The notes: generated by a model not told the origin, from the sequence alone. 6,245 bases of DNA from an uncultured Lachnospiraceae bacterium (GCA_910584695.1 CAJUBR010000118.1:1-6245); one strand, 5' to 3'; shown: positions 1 through 5,686, numbered from the stretch's first letter. Translations and numbers: made by a program.

Positions 1-413
1 CTTTATTTATTCAGGCATTGTTCCGTGACTTATGCTGGGAAAGTTGAGTTATTAATCAATACAACCGGCTTATCTGTAATAAAAACGAAAGGACGAAAAG
101 GTATGAAACTTATATATGCTACATATAACCAGTACAGCAATAGTATTGATATAACCACGACAACCCTATGGAGTATGCTCGGTTGGCTTTAGACAATGAG
201 ATGCAGGCATGGGTGGATGCGGAGGATAGTCTGGAAGTATGGTGATTTTATGGGTGGATTGCTATGTAATGGCAGTCCGCCTTTTACAATATTTTCAGAA
301 AAATATAAGTGGAATATAAGAAGTGTGCGTGGTACAATTAGGAAGTGAAATTTGAAGTTGGAGGTGAACAATATGTCAGAGTGTTTAAGATTAAGAAATA
401 TCTAAGTACATGA
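1..413 (+). pseudogene. Frameshifted gene remnant(s), function unknown
   Basis: No continuous gene is present, but successive pieces of different frames read like protein. Frame 1 is open from the left edge to a TAG at 190-192, with an ATG at 103 after a purine-rich stretch. Frame 3 is open at 150-245 and includes MEYARLALDNEMQAWVDAED. Frame 1 is used again at 250-348 (MGGLLCNGSPPFTIF). Frame 3 resumes at 342-413 (VKFEVGGEQYVRVFKIKKYL) and ends at TGA 411-413. The pieces abut or overlap slightly, as expected if single-base indels broke one gene. I do not recognise the family. The acidic piece rich in small residues resembles accessory proteins of conjugative elements in general style only. 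A very short SD-preceded ORF (373-405) is probably accidental. Chance open frames in AT-rich DNA remain possible. Confidence 0.3.
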
Positions 414-438
414 AACTTTGTTAAATAGTTTTATGTAC
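406..438. promoter_or_regulatory. 11-bp inverted repeat upstream of the kinase-GNAT gene
   Basis: GTACATGAAAC (406-416) and GTTTTATGTAC (428-438) are inverted copies differing at one position, which would form a G-U pair in RNA, around an 11-base AT-rich spacer. No T tract follows, so it does not look like a terminator of the upstream remnant. Lying about 40 bases before the start codon at 480, it could be an operator or a 5'-UTR hairpin. I see no convincing -35/-10 pair around it; TTGTTA at 418-423 lacks a good -10. Confidence 0.35.
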
Positions 439-479
439 GGGCAAATTATTGAAGACTACTTAATAAAGGAGATTATGTA

Positions 480-1592
480 ATGATATTTCAAGACAATGTA
501 ATAAAAGAATATTTAAAGAATGTATATTTTGTAACAGGAACCCCTTGTGCTGGAAAAACAACCATTTCCAGAGAGCTTGCTAAGCGACATGATTTATCAG
601 TGTATGATATTGATGAGGCGTTTGAAAAGCATCAGAAACTTTCTACCCCTGCTTATCAACCATCCATGAACAAAACTTTCAAAGATGCGGACGAGTTTTT
701 CGGACGAACAGTTGAAGAATACAAGCAATGGTTGATTAGTAACACAAGGGAGCAATTGGATTTTGTATTAATGGATTTGATTTGCCTTTCGCAAAATCAA
801 AAGGTAGTGTGTGACTGTCATTTGATGATGGAACAGGCACAAATGATTACGGAGCCATCCAGAGTGGCTTTTTTAATTAAAGAGCCCTCAAATTTAGTGG
901 ATGAGTATTGTAATCGTCCAGACCATCAGGGATTTAGTAATTTTATTCATAGTGCATCTGATGTGGAAAAGGCAAAGGCAACATGCAGCGCAACTTTACA
1001 AAGTCTGAATGAGAAGAGTTACAAAGATATAAAAAACAGTGACTTTTTCTGGTTAGAAAGAACACTAGAAAGTACCGTGGAGGATACAGTGGCTCAAGTG
1101 GAAAAGCATTTTGGACTTGGGAAGAAAGAGTTTCCAGAAGCAGATTTGGTTCTGAAAAAGGTGGACAAGAATACCGAACTTGCTGAGAAACTGATTCGTT
1201 TTGTAGAGCAGTTCTCTTGGGAGGATGTGAAGGAGCATCTTTTGCATATACTACATACATGGGAATATACGGATTGGGAAACACCATTTGTGGCAATGGT
1301 AGATGGAGAGATAGCAGGTATGGTTTCTATCATGAAGACAGACTATTATCCCTTGCCTGAAATCTATCCATGGGTATCCAGTGTCTTTGTAGCAGAAAAA
1401 TACCGAGGATATCGACTTAGTGAAAGGCTCATTGGTTTTGCAAACACATATGCAAAGGAATGCGGTTTTGACAGGACATATATTCCATCAGAACATGTAG
1501 GATTGTATGAAAAGTATGGTTATTATTATCTGAAGGATATTGTGAATTATGGTAACGGAATAGACCGATTGTATGTTAAACAATTACATTAA
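480..1592 (+). CDS. P-loop kinase-like / GNAT acetyltransferase fusion protein
   Basis: This is an intact 370-residue protein with two domains. Residues 15-28 form a beta strand and Walker A loop, GTPCAGKT (G20-T27), typical of small nucleotide- or antibiotic-kinase-like P-loop proteins. An acidic DID segment follows at residues 43-45, as expected near the substrate or Mg site of AAA_33/shikimate-kinase-like folds. The domain seems to end near residue 210. Residues 220-370 match the GNAT pattern: the strand FVAMVDGEIAGMVSI (270-284), the acetyl-CoA motif A region VSSVFVAEKYRGYRLSERLI (299-318), and the C-terminal EHVGLYEKYGYYY segment (338-350). The second glycine of the RGxGxG/A loop is replaced (RGYRLS), as in some GNAT subfamilies. 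The ATG at 480 has GGAG at 468-471. The gene is single, with its stop overlapping the facing integrase fragment by 9 bases. Substrates are unknown; a role in modifying a small molecule such as an aminoglycoside is only a guess. Confidence 0.82.
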   Translation: MIFQDNVIKEYLKNVYFVTGTPCAGKTTISRELAKRHDLSVYDIDEAFEKHQKLSTPAYQPSMNKTFKDADEFFGRTVEEYKQWLISNTREQLDFVLMDLICLSQNQKVVCDCHLMMEQAQMITEPSRVAFLIKEPSNLVDEYCNRPDHQGFSNFIHSASDVEKAKATCSATLQSLNEKSYKDIKNSDFFWLERTLESTVEDTVAQVEKHFGLGKKEFPEADLVLKKVDKNTELAEKLIRFVEQFSWEDVKEHLLHILHTWEYTDWETPFVAMVDGEIAGMVSIMKTDYYPLPEIYPWVSSVFVAEKYRGYRLSERLIGFANTYAKECGFDRTYIPSEHVGLYEKYGYYYLKDIVNYGNGIDRLYVKQLH

Positions 1593-1874
1593 TGAGATTT
1601 TATGAGTAAAAGTTCTTCTTACTTTCAGTATGGTTAATTGACTGAGAGTAAGATGATTTGGTGCGCCTGTGCGGTTCCTGTACAGTGTCTTGCTGACATT
1701 GATGGTATTTACTTTGAAGTCAAAATCAGCCAGCGTGAGTGCCAGCATTTCTCCACAGCGCATGCCCGAATAAAAAAGCACTTGGAAGGCAGTGTGTATC
1801 CTGATGTCGCGTACATACTGGATAAAGGTACTGTATTGTTCCAATGTCCAAAAGTTCAGCGAATTATGTCCCAA
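1584..1874 (-). pseudogene. Tyrosine integrase fragment (Tn916/ICE type)
   Basis: Ninety-six codons from a TTG (1872-1874) to TAA at 1584-1586. The piece NFWTLEQYSTFI (residues 7-18) matches the start of the catalytic domain of Tn916-type integrases. FYSGMRCGEMLALTLADFDF (34-53) contains box I with the catalytic arginine R39 in the GMRxGE motif, followed by the usual INVSKTL strand. Everything after that is missing: no H-x-x-R box and no catalytic tyrosine. The expected KTxSSxRTI region appears scrambled, since an HTESK segment sits in one frame and RRTFT in another, suggesting frameshift decay before loss of the C-terminus. A full enzyme has about 400 residues, and the N-terminal SAM-like and arm-binding domains are also absent. 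It cannot be catalytically active. It marks the former presence of an integrative element. Confidence 0.7.
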
Positions 1875-2125
1875 ACTTGAAGAAAAACATAACCAAAAAA
1901 TCCCCCGAATTTATATATTTTCTCACCAAACATCTCAAGAATGTCTATGATGAAAAAGCTGTTCTATTTTCCTTTTTCAAAAGCCGTTCCCTTCCTGCAA
2001 TGAAATTGGTATAAAACTAGTATAACATCTTACAGCATGAATATAAACACTTTTAGAAAATATCTGCCAGCAGTTCAAAACAATTTCATTTTAAGAATTT
2101 ATTGTATTTTATCGAGTCTATCAAC

Positions 2126-2227
2126 ATGTCGAGGGATGAGCTTGCAAGGTTGCTGGGTATGGGGATTGTTATGCGGGTGGTCTTTATACGGAAAAAAGGC
2201 CGCAGTTTTGTTGTTGTAGTAGGATGA
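2126..2227 (+). pseudogene. Short gene remnant, unknown
   Basis: The frame is open from just after a TAG near 2054 to TGA at 2225-2227. From the ATG at 2126 it reads 33 residues, starting MSRDELARLLGM, with a basic then valine-rich tail. The codons immediately before the ATG (including FKNLLYFIESIN) continue the same protein-like character, so the ATG is probably internal to a lost larger gene. The SRDELARLLG segment has the look of the first helices of a helix-turn-helix, but it is too short to assign. No convincing ribosome binding site precedes 2126. I prefer this to the overlapping frame at 2037-2219, whose cysteine- and tryptophan-rich composition is unlike a real protein. Confidence 0.25.
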
Positions 2228-2274
2228 GAAAATCAGGAATACATATTAAAAAATAACTTTTGCTTGGAGAATGT

Positions 2275-2352
2275 ATGGCAGAGCAGAATGAGAAGATAAA
2301 CAGCAGTTTAAGCTTGGCGCTTCAGGTTTCAGAGAATGAGCTCATTTTATAA
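2275..2352 (+). pseudogene. 25-codon ORF, possible N-terminal gene remnant
   Basis: The ATG at 2275 has GGAG at 2266-2269, a plausible start signal, and is followed by 25 codons starting MAEQNEKINSSLSLALQVSE and then TAA. The good ribosome site and amphipathic, non-random composition suggest the true beginning of a gene whose remainder was replaced. The LNLAL-like segment is faintly reminiscent of the start of clostridial S8-family (subtilisin-like) peptidases, but this is too short to claim. It could equally be a chance ORF. Confidence 0.22.
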
Positions 2353-2447
2353 TTCAGAAAACAAAACTTGCAGTTATTTAACACACTGTATATTTGATTA
2401 TGGCAACCGGCATTTTATGCCAGAAAAACTGAATATTGTAATTTAGA

Positions 2448-2528
2448 TAGGACTAAATTAGCTTTCAATCAAAGTATTGGTAACAGTCTTTGCTGTTCTT
2501 TGGATTGCTGACTTAGTCCTATTTTTTT
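2448..2528 (+). terminator. Long imperfect hairpin with T7 tail (terminator or attenuator)
   Basis: TAGGACTAAATTAGC (2448-2462) is matched at 13 of 15 positions by the inverted arm at 2507-2521. Inside it, AATCAAAG pairs with CTTTGGATT (one bulge), and AACAG pairs with CTGTT around a TCTTTG loop. Seven Ts follow directly (2522-2528). This is a terminator-like structure with an unusually long stem, placed only about 23 bases before the start codon at 2552. It may therefore end upstream transcription or act as an attenuator of the next gene. The same symmetry could also mark the ends of a tiny inverted-repeat element, but I see no target duplication. Confidence 0.5.
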
Positions 2529-2551
2529 GCCCGGAAAAGGAGGATGTGGAA

Positions 2552-2974
2552 ATGGCAATGACAAAGCGAGAGTTAATTAAGTTCTTGGACGAGATGGTGG
2601 AGTTAGCCAGTGAGGAAAGTAAGACAAAAGCAGTCTTGGTAAAGGAAAGATTTATCCGTGACTTTGAGAAAAGTTATGAGTATGAGAAAGAGGTTAAAAC
2701 AGAGGTTTCCTATCTGCCGCCTTATTATATAGCTGCCATGCCTGATTCCGTACAGGAAGAAATCAGGCAGAAAGTTATAGCAGCGCTTACGGAGCATGGT
2801 GAGTGTACCCAGGAAAATGTTGACAGAGCAATGTGTTCTAAAATCTACAATCTGGAGGACCTGATAGATATTCAGGAGTATGTCAGACAGATAGAGGAAG
2901 AACAGCGAAATAAAGCGGAGCAGAAACGGAGGGGCGGCAGATGGAGAGAGGCGGGTGGTTTCGATGGGAATTAA
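2552..2974 (+). CDS. Unknown 140-residue protein of mobile-element type
   Basis: I choose the ATG at 2552 because a full GGAGG (2539-2543) sits 8 bases before it. The in-frame upstream start at 2477 lies inside the hairpin and would add an unlikely hydrophobic leader. The 140-residue product begins MAMTKRELIKFLDEMVELAS, with a helical, charged N-terminus (about 1-45). A central segment SYLPPYYIAAMPDSVQEEI (about 53-71) is followed by helical stretches, then a strongly charged tail ending in a QKRRGGRW stretch. No signal peptide, membrane segment or metal motif is visible. I do not recognise the family. The style resembles small accessory proteins of clostridial conjugative elements. Its last bases overlap the start of the 20-residue frame at 2964, so an operon once continued downstream. 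The C-terminus (GGFDGN) lies close to the junction near 3020 but appears intact. Confidence 0.6.
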   Translation: MAMTKRELIKFLDEMVELASEESKTKAVLVKERFIRDFEKSYEYEKEVKTEVSYLPPYYIAAMPDSVQEEIRQKVIAALTEHGECTQENVDRAMCSKIYNLEDLIDIQEYVRQIEEEQRNKAEQKRRGGRWREAGGFDGN

Positions 2975-3023
2975 CGTCAGAATACAGAAATCGCCAAAGC
3001 CGCTTGATGTAATCATAGCGTAG
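2964..3023 (+). pseudogene. Truncated start of a downstream gene
   Basis: The ATG at 2964 overlaps the end of the preceding gene in the way translationally coupled genes do. It reads MGINVRIQKSPKPLDVIIA and then hits TAG at 3021-3023. The stop coincides with the place where SpaA-like sequence begins in another frame (about 3023-3031). This suggests the first 19 codons of a real gene joined to foreign sequence. The original product is not recognisable. Confidence 0.35.
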
Positions 3024-3025
3024 GC

Positions 3026-3874
3026 AAAGCTGGAAAGAGATTTGAAAAGCTGTATGCGGCAGAGGACATTGTAAATGCAGAGGGCAAGATTGCAGTGGCA
3101 AAGGATACCCTTGTGGAAAAAGCAGCTACCGGAACGGATGGAACGTGCGTTTTTGTAAGCGACCTGCCGCTTGGTCAGTATTATGTGAAAGAGATAAAAG
3201 CACCGAAGGGGTATGTGCTGAATGAGGAGGTCTTTAAATTGGACGCTTCCTATCAGGGAGACGATGTGAAGGTTATCGACTTTTTGGCAGAGTTTTCCAA
3301 CTACCCGACAAAGCTGGAAATTTCCAAAACGGACATTACCGGGGAGCATGAGTTAAAGGACGCCACACTCTCCATTATTGATAAGGACGGAAATGTGGTT
3401 GAGACTTGGAAATCAGACGGAACACCACATGTCATTACCCGTATTCCGGTAGGCGAATATACGCTCCGTGAGGAAACAGCCCCTTATGGTTACAAGATTG
3501 CAAATGAAGTGAAGTTTACCGTGGAGAACACGAAGGAGCTTCAGAAGGTTGTCATGAAGGACGAGTTGGTAAATGGTAAGATTATCATTGAAAAAACTGA
3601 TGCCGACACCGGAAAGGGGATTGCAGGCGTGGCGTTTGTGGCACTGTTAAAGCAGGCGAACACAGATAGCTCAAAAATGGCGGAGGTCATCGGGGTATCG
3701 GAGGCACAGCTTCGCTTTGTTACCAACACGCAGAGCGGTATGGGACTTATGAAGTGCGGAAATGTGGTAATTCCTTTTGACAACCAGATTGAAAAGGGAA
3801 CAGACCTTTACAACCTCTATAACACGAATATCCATGAGAAGATTGCCTTAGAAAAAAGTAAAAATGCCAGTTGA
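3026..3874 (+). pseudogene. Chimera: SpaA-domain surface protein fused to VirB4 ATPase C-terminus
   Basis: The SpaA-like reading begins near 3026 with no in-frame ATG; the first usable start is GTG at 3095, giving 259 residues. The frame is closed upstream by TGA at 3005-3007. The first SpaA/Cna-B-like repeat contains LPLGQYYVKEIKAPKGYVL (residues 24-42). The second begins at KLEISKTDITG (73-83) and carries IPVGEYTLREETAPYGY (117-133). A third starts at IIIEKTDADTGKGIAGV (163-179). At about residues 179-182 (3629-3640) it switches without a stop into FVALLKQANTDSSKMAEVIG and RFVTNTQSGMGLMKCGNVVI, the typical C-terminal end of the VirB4/TraE-type conjugation ATPase of Firmicute integrative elements (final ~78 residues). 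There is no signal peptide or LPXTG sortase anchor on one side, and no Walker motifs on the other. A deletion between two genes of one element, or between two elements, explains it. Neither activity is expected. Confidence 0.68.
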
Positions 3875-3899
3875 CAAAGCGTGATTTTCCTGCTAAATT
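3871..3899 (+). promoter_or_regulatory. Near-consensus sigma-70 promoter for the structured RNA
   Basis: A perfect -35 box TTGACA (3871-3876) is followed after exactly 17 bases by TAAATT (3894-3899), a 4/6 -10 box with the key TA and final T. The TGA stop of the chimeric VirB4 frame (3872-3874) lies inside the -35 box. Predicted transcription start is about 3905-3907, just before a chain of hairpins that ends in a terminator at 4078. Confidence 0.65.
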
Positions 3900-3905
3900 A
3901 TAGGT

Positions 3906-4078
3906 AATGAAAAGCTTAAGTGCTTTTGCGGCGATAGAGAGGAGCTACCCGTCCCGACTTTGCGGGCAATAGAAATACAAAGAAGCTCTCTGCCTATGGA
4001 GTAACATAGGATCTGCTCCCAGAATTGCAATTCATTATAAGAAAAGATTAGCCTGGGCTTAATTGCTCAGGCATTTTT
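3906..4078 (+). ncRNA. Structured RNA of about 170 nt, unknown family
   Basis: Between the promoter and the terminator lies a run of well-formed stems and no plausible ORF. Stem 1: AAAAGC (3910-3915) with GCTTTT (3922-3927). A multi-part domain is closed by GGC (3930-3932) with GCC (3992-3994) and AGAGAG (3936-3941) with CTCTCT (3986-3991). It contains CCCG (3953-3956) with CGGG (3963-3966) and an unpaired A-rich strand (CAATAGAAATACAAAG). CCTATG (3993-3998) pairs with CATAGG (4005-4010) as an alternative or stacked stem. GAATTGCAATTC (4022-4033) is self-complementary. The terminator hairpin follows. It could be a stand-alone small RNA or a cis-acting leader: the next start codon is only about 50 bases past the terminator, with no room for a separate promoter. 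I do not recognise it as a known riboswitch, SRP, 6S, tmRNA or ribozyme. Confidence 0.5.
4051..4078 (+). terminator. Rho-independent terminator
   Basis: GCCTGGGC (4051-4058) and GCTCAGGC (4065-4072) form an 8-bp stem with one G-U pair around a TTAATT loop, followed by ATTTTTC. CCCAG at 4018-4022 is exactly complementary to CTGGG (4053-4057) in the left arm, so a weak alternative antiterminator pairing is possible. Confidence 0.72.
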
Positions 4079-4126
4079 CTTTCATACGGAAACAGGAAGC
4101 ATAAAGAACCGGAGAGGAAATGGCGG

Positions 4127-4981
4127 ATGGCAAATCAAAAACTGTTGGAAGTCTTTTTAGATACAAAACGGATATTGTGCAGCAATGATTATTATATTCA
4201 TATACCCAAAAAGATTATCCATGTGACAAATTCAGAAAATATGATACCGCACCTGATGGGGATGCAGTACATTGGGAAACCGGATATGTTTACTGGAGAC
4301 AGGGGTGCCTATATGATTAAGAAAGGGCGTCTGAAATATGATTCCCTTGAAAAACTGATAAGGAAATACTATCGGGGCGCAGATAAACAGGCTTCTATGC
4401 TTGCAATGGTAAATGGAAAGATTGACAATCTGCATAGGATTGAAGATATGCTGTCCACTTATTCGGTTTTGTATTTATACGATGTTGCTGCAAAGCCTGA
4501 TTCGGAATTAAAAACAGATTATCTTCTCGTAAATCATTTGGAAGAGATGGTTTTACAATTAGGCGTGGTAAAGGCAGAGCATAAAAAATTACAGGTATAT
4601 CATTGTAATTCTTTTATGGTTGCTTATAAGAAAAATGAGGATTACGATTTGCATTACAGAAACCTCACACAGCACTATGAAATCAGTAAAATTGTCCGAG
4701 AGGATAAAATAACGAAACGGTCAGAGGTAATTTATCAGAGCATGGAGGCGGAGAAGAGGGAACTTATGGGTATTGAAAAAATGCTTGTTTCTGCGTCTGT
4801 TCCAGTAAATGAAAAACTTATAAAAGCTATTTTTCGTTTAAATCAGAAATTCGGCGAATACCACACGCTGGATATGCTTTCAGACAGTGAGCAGATCATA
4901 AAAAAATGCCGTAACAAGCGTGACGAAGCATTAGTAAAGGATTTTATCAGTCTGTGGAGGGAGCGGACAGATGGCATATAA
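4127..4981 (+). CDS. PBECR4-like (putative nuclease fold) protein
   Basis: This is an intact 284-residue soluble protein. The ATG at 4127 has GGAGAGG at 4111-4117; an earlier ATG at 4120 is out of frame. Residues 1-30 are helix then strand (LLEVFLDTKRIL, YYIHIPKKIIHV). The segment NMIPHLMGMQYIG (38-50) and the later LYLYDV (115-120), DYLLVNH (131-137) and YHCNSFMVAYK (158-168) segments follow the pattern I associate with the PBECR4 domain (phage-barnase-EndoU-colicinE5/D-RelE-like nuclease 4) of polyvalent proteins in phages and conjugative elements. Residues 185-284 look like a mostly helical, charged extension. I cannot point to confirmed catalytic residues, so nuclease activity is inference. 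There is no signal peptide or membrane segment. It overlaps the next gene by 11 bases, indicating coupling. It sits between the VirB4 tail and the start of the hydrolase gene of the same type of element, as an accessory insertion. A hypothetical protein of another family is the main alternative. Confidence 0.5.
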   Translation: MANQKLLEVFLDTKRILCSNDYYIHIPKKIIHVTNSENMIPHLMGMQYIGKPDMFTGDRGAYMIKKGRLKYDSLEKLIRKYYRGADKQASMLAMVNGKIDNLHRIEDMLSTYSVLYLYDVAAKPDSELKTDYLLVNHLEEMVLQLGVVKAEHKKLQVYHCNSFMVAYKKNEDYDLHYRNLTQHYEISKIVREDKITKRSEVIYQSMEAEKRELMGIEKMLVSASVPVNEKLIKAIFRLNQKFGEYHTLDMLSDSEQIIKKCRNKRDEALVKDFISLWRERTDGI

Positions 4982-5183
4982 GCAGGAGCTTTGGGATGAG
5001 GCAAAAAAGAAGTGCCGACTGGGAGAGGAAGAAATTCGTATGGCAAAAGAAATGGGGCTGAACCCGAAAAGCCTGATAAAGAATATCCCAAACAAGAAGG
5101 AAATGTGGAAAGCTCCGGTAAAAGACTGGATTCGTGATATGTACGAGGACAGGAAAAGGAAATCAGAGCAAAAATCAGAATAA
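4971..5183 (+). CDS. Small charged protein coupled to the PBECR4-like gene
   Basis: The ATG at 4971 lies inside the last codons of the preceding gene, with GGAGG at 4956-4960. The 70-residue product is lysine-rich and helical. RLGEEEIRMAKEMGLNPKSL (16-35) reads like a compact helix-turn-helix-like pair with the recognisable AKEMGLNPKSLIKNIPNKKE core. KAPVKDWIRDMYEDRKRK (47-64) follows, with a very charged tail. Short proteins with this type of core recur in Firmicute mobile elements as far as I recall, but no function is established that I know of. The coupling with the larger protein suggests that the two act together, possibly as toxin and antidote or as enzyme and nucleic-acid-binding partner; this is inference from layout only. 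A strong terminator begins 12 bases after its stop. Confidence 0.65.
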   Translation: MAYKQELWDEAKKKCRLGEEEIRMAKEMGLNPKSLIKNIPNKKEMWKAPVKDWIRDMYEDRKRKSEQKSE

Positions 5184-5195
5184 TTAAGTAATCAC

Positions 5196-5229
5196 AGCAT
5201 CTGAGCCATTTGGTTTAGGTGCTATTTTT
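5196..5229 (+). terminator. Strong Rho-independent terminator closing the two-gene unit
   Basis: AGCATCTGAGCC (5196-5207) pairs along its whole length with GGTTTAGGTGCT (5212-5223), allowing G-U pairs, around an ATTT loop. ATTTTTG follows. It ends the 4127-5183 unit and argues against the long start at 5219 for the next frame, which would begin inside the hairpin. Confidence 0.75.
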
Positions 5230-5257
5230 GTGCTTATTTTTAAGGCAGGTGAGAAAA

Positions 5258-5686
5258 TTGAACATTAAGAAGGTGGATGACAAGCCGAGGGTGATTCATA
5301 CCAAAGAGAAAACAAAGCTCCATGTAAAGGCTGCCCAGGAGACAAAGATTAACGGAGACATTGAACCGTGTGCGTTTATTTATTATTCGGATTCTAACAT
5401 CCGTGAAAAGACGCTGCTGGAAGCATACCGTTCACCTCTGTTTAATAATCAGCCGTGGAATGAAAATATGTTACGTCCATGCCCTGTGCTGGATAATCCC
5501 GGAAGATTGAAGGAGGTTGTGGAGAAAGCAGGAGCAAAGAGTACAGACTATCAGAATCTGGAGAGCGCAAAGGAATTTTCCGATAAATGCGTGGAAACAG
5601 CAGAGAAGTGGGTTCCCGTGGCGGACCGGCTCTGGCAGGAAACAAAGGAGCGCAAGGCGGGAGGCTGCGCTGCCTGCGGCAGATGA
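5258..5686 (+). pseudogene. Chimera: conjugative-element hydrolase leader fused to radical SAM C-terminus
   Basis: The best start is TTG at 5258, preceded by AGGTGAG (5247-5253), giving 142 residues. Residues 1-32 (NIKKVDDKPRVIHTKEKTKL in part) match the characteristic N-terminus of the cell-wall hydrolase (C40/CHAP-type) encoded downstream of virB4 in clostridial integrative elements. From about residue 33 (5351-5360) the protein becomes the C-terminal end of a radical SAM enzyme: EPCAFIYYSDSNIREKTLLE (36-55), then NENMLRPCPVLDNPGRL (68-84), a helical region, and a terminal GGCAACGR. C38 and C75 lie in the auxiliary or substrate region; the CxxxCxxC cluster motif that makes the radical chemistry work is absent, as are the hydrolase's catalytic parts. 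The segment SPLFNNQPW may also lack a few residues. The product should be inactive in both roles. It fits a deletion joining the element to a host operon, since the next gene follows with only 13 bases between. Confidence 0.62.

Larger units (their letters stand above)
1875..2447. other. Degraded intergenic stretch, no intact gene
   Basis: This AT-rich stretch has only short frames on both strands. Upstream of the integrase fragment the minus-strand frame stops at 1911-1913, so the rest of the integrase and any excisionase are gone. Two short plus-strand frames look protein-like and are listed separately (2126-2227 and 2275-2352). A small perfect hairpin GGCAT-TTT-ATGCC lies at 2409-2421. TTGCAG (2368-2373) and TATATT (2389-2394) could be a weak promoter for the gene at 2552, but the 15-base spacing is poor. 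I see no tRNA, rRNA or CRISPR repeat here. Confidence 0.4.

Noticed and set aside
1638..1880. Plus-strand 80-codon ORF
   Set aside because: It is antisense to the clear integrase fragment and has no ribosome binding site or motif.
2037..2219. Plus-strand 60-codon ORF
   Set aside because: Its composition is unlike a real protein, and another frame over the same bases (MSRDELARLLG) reads better.
2477..2551. Upstream in-frame start for the 140-residue gene
   Set aside because: It sits inside the long hairpin and lacks a Shine-Dalgarno site, whereas ATG 2552 has GGAGG 8 bases upstream.
2603..3349. Long minus-strand open frame of 248 codons
   Set aside because: It lies antisense to the 140-residue gene and the SpaA domains, is cysteine/leucine/phenylalanine rich without recognisable motifs, and crosses a junction between unrelated genes.
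3900..4050. Known riboswitch, 6S RNA, SRP RNA or self-cleaving ribozyme
   Set aside because: None of the conserved cores I know (for example hammerhead CUGAUGA/GAAA, SRP tetraloop domain, c-di-GMP or guanidine motifs) is visible.
5219..5257. ATG at 5219 as start of the hydrolase/radical SAM chimera
   Set aside because: It is within the terminator hairpin. TTG 5258 has an SD and gives the expected family N-terminus.
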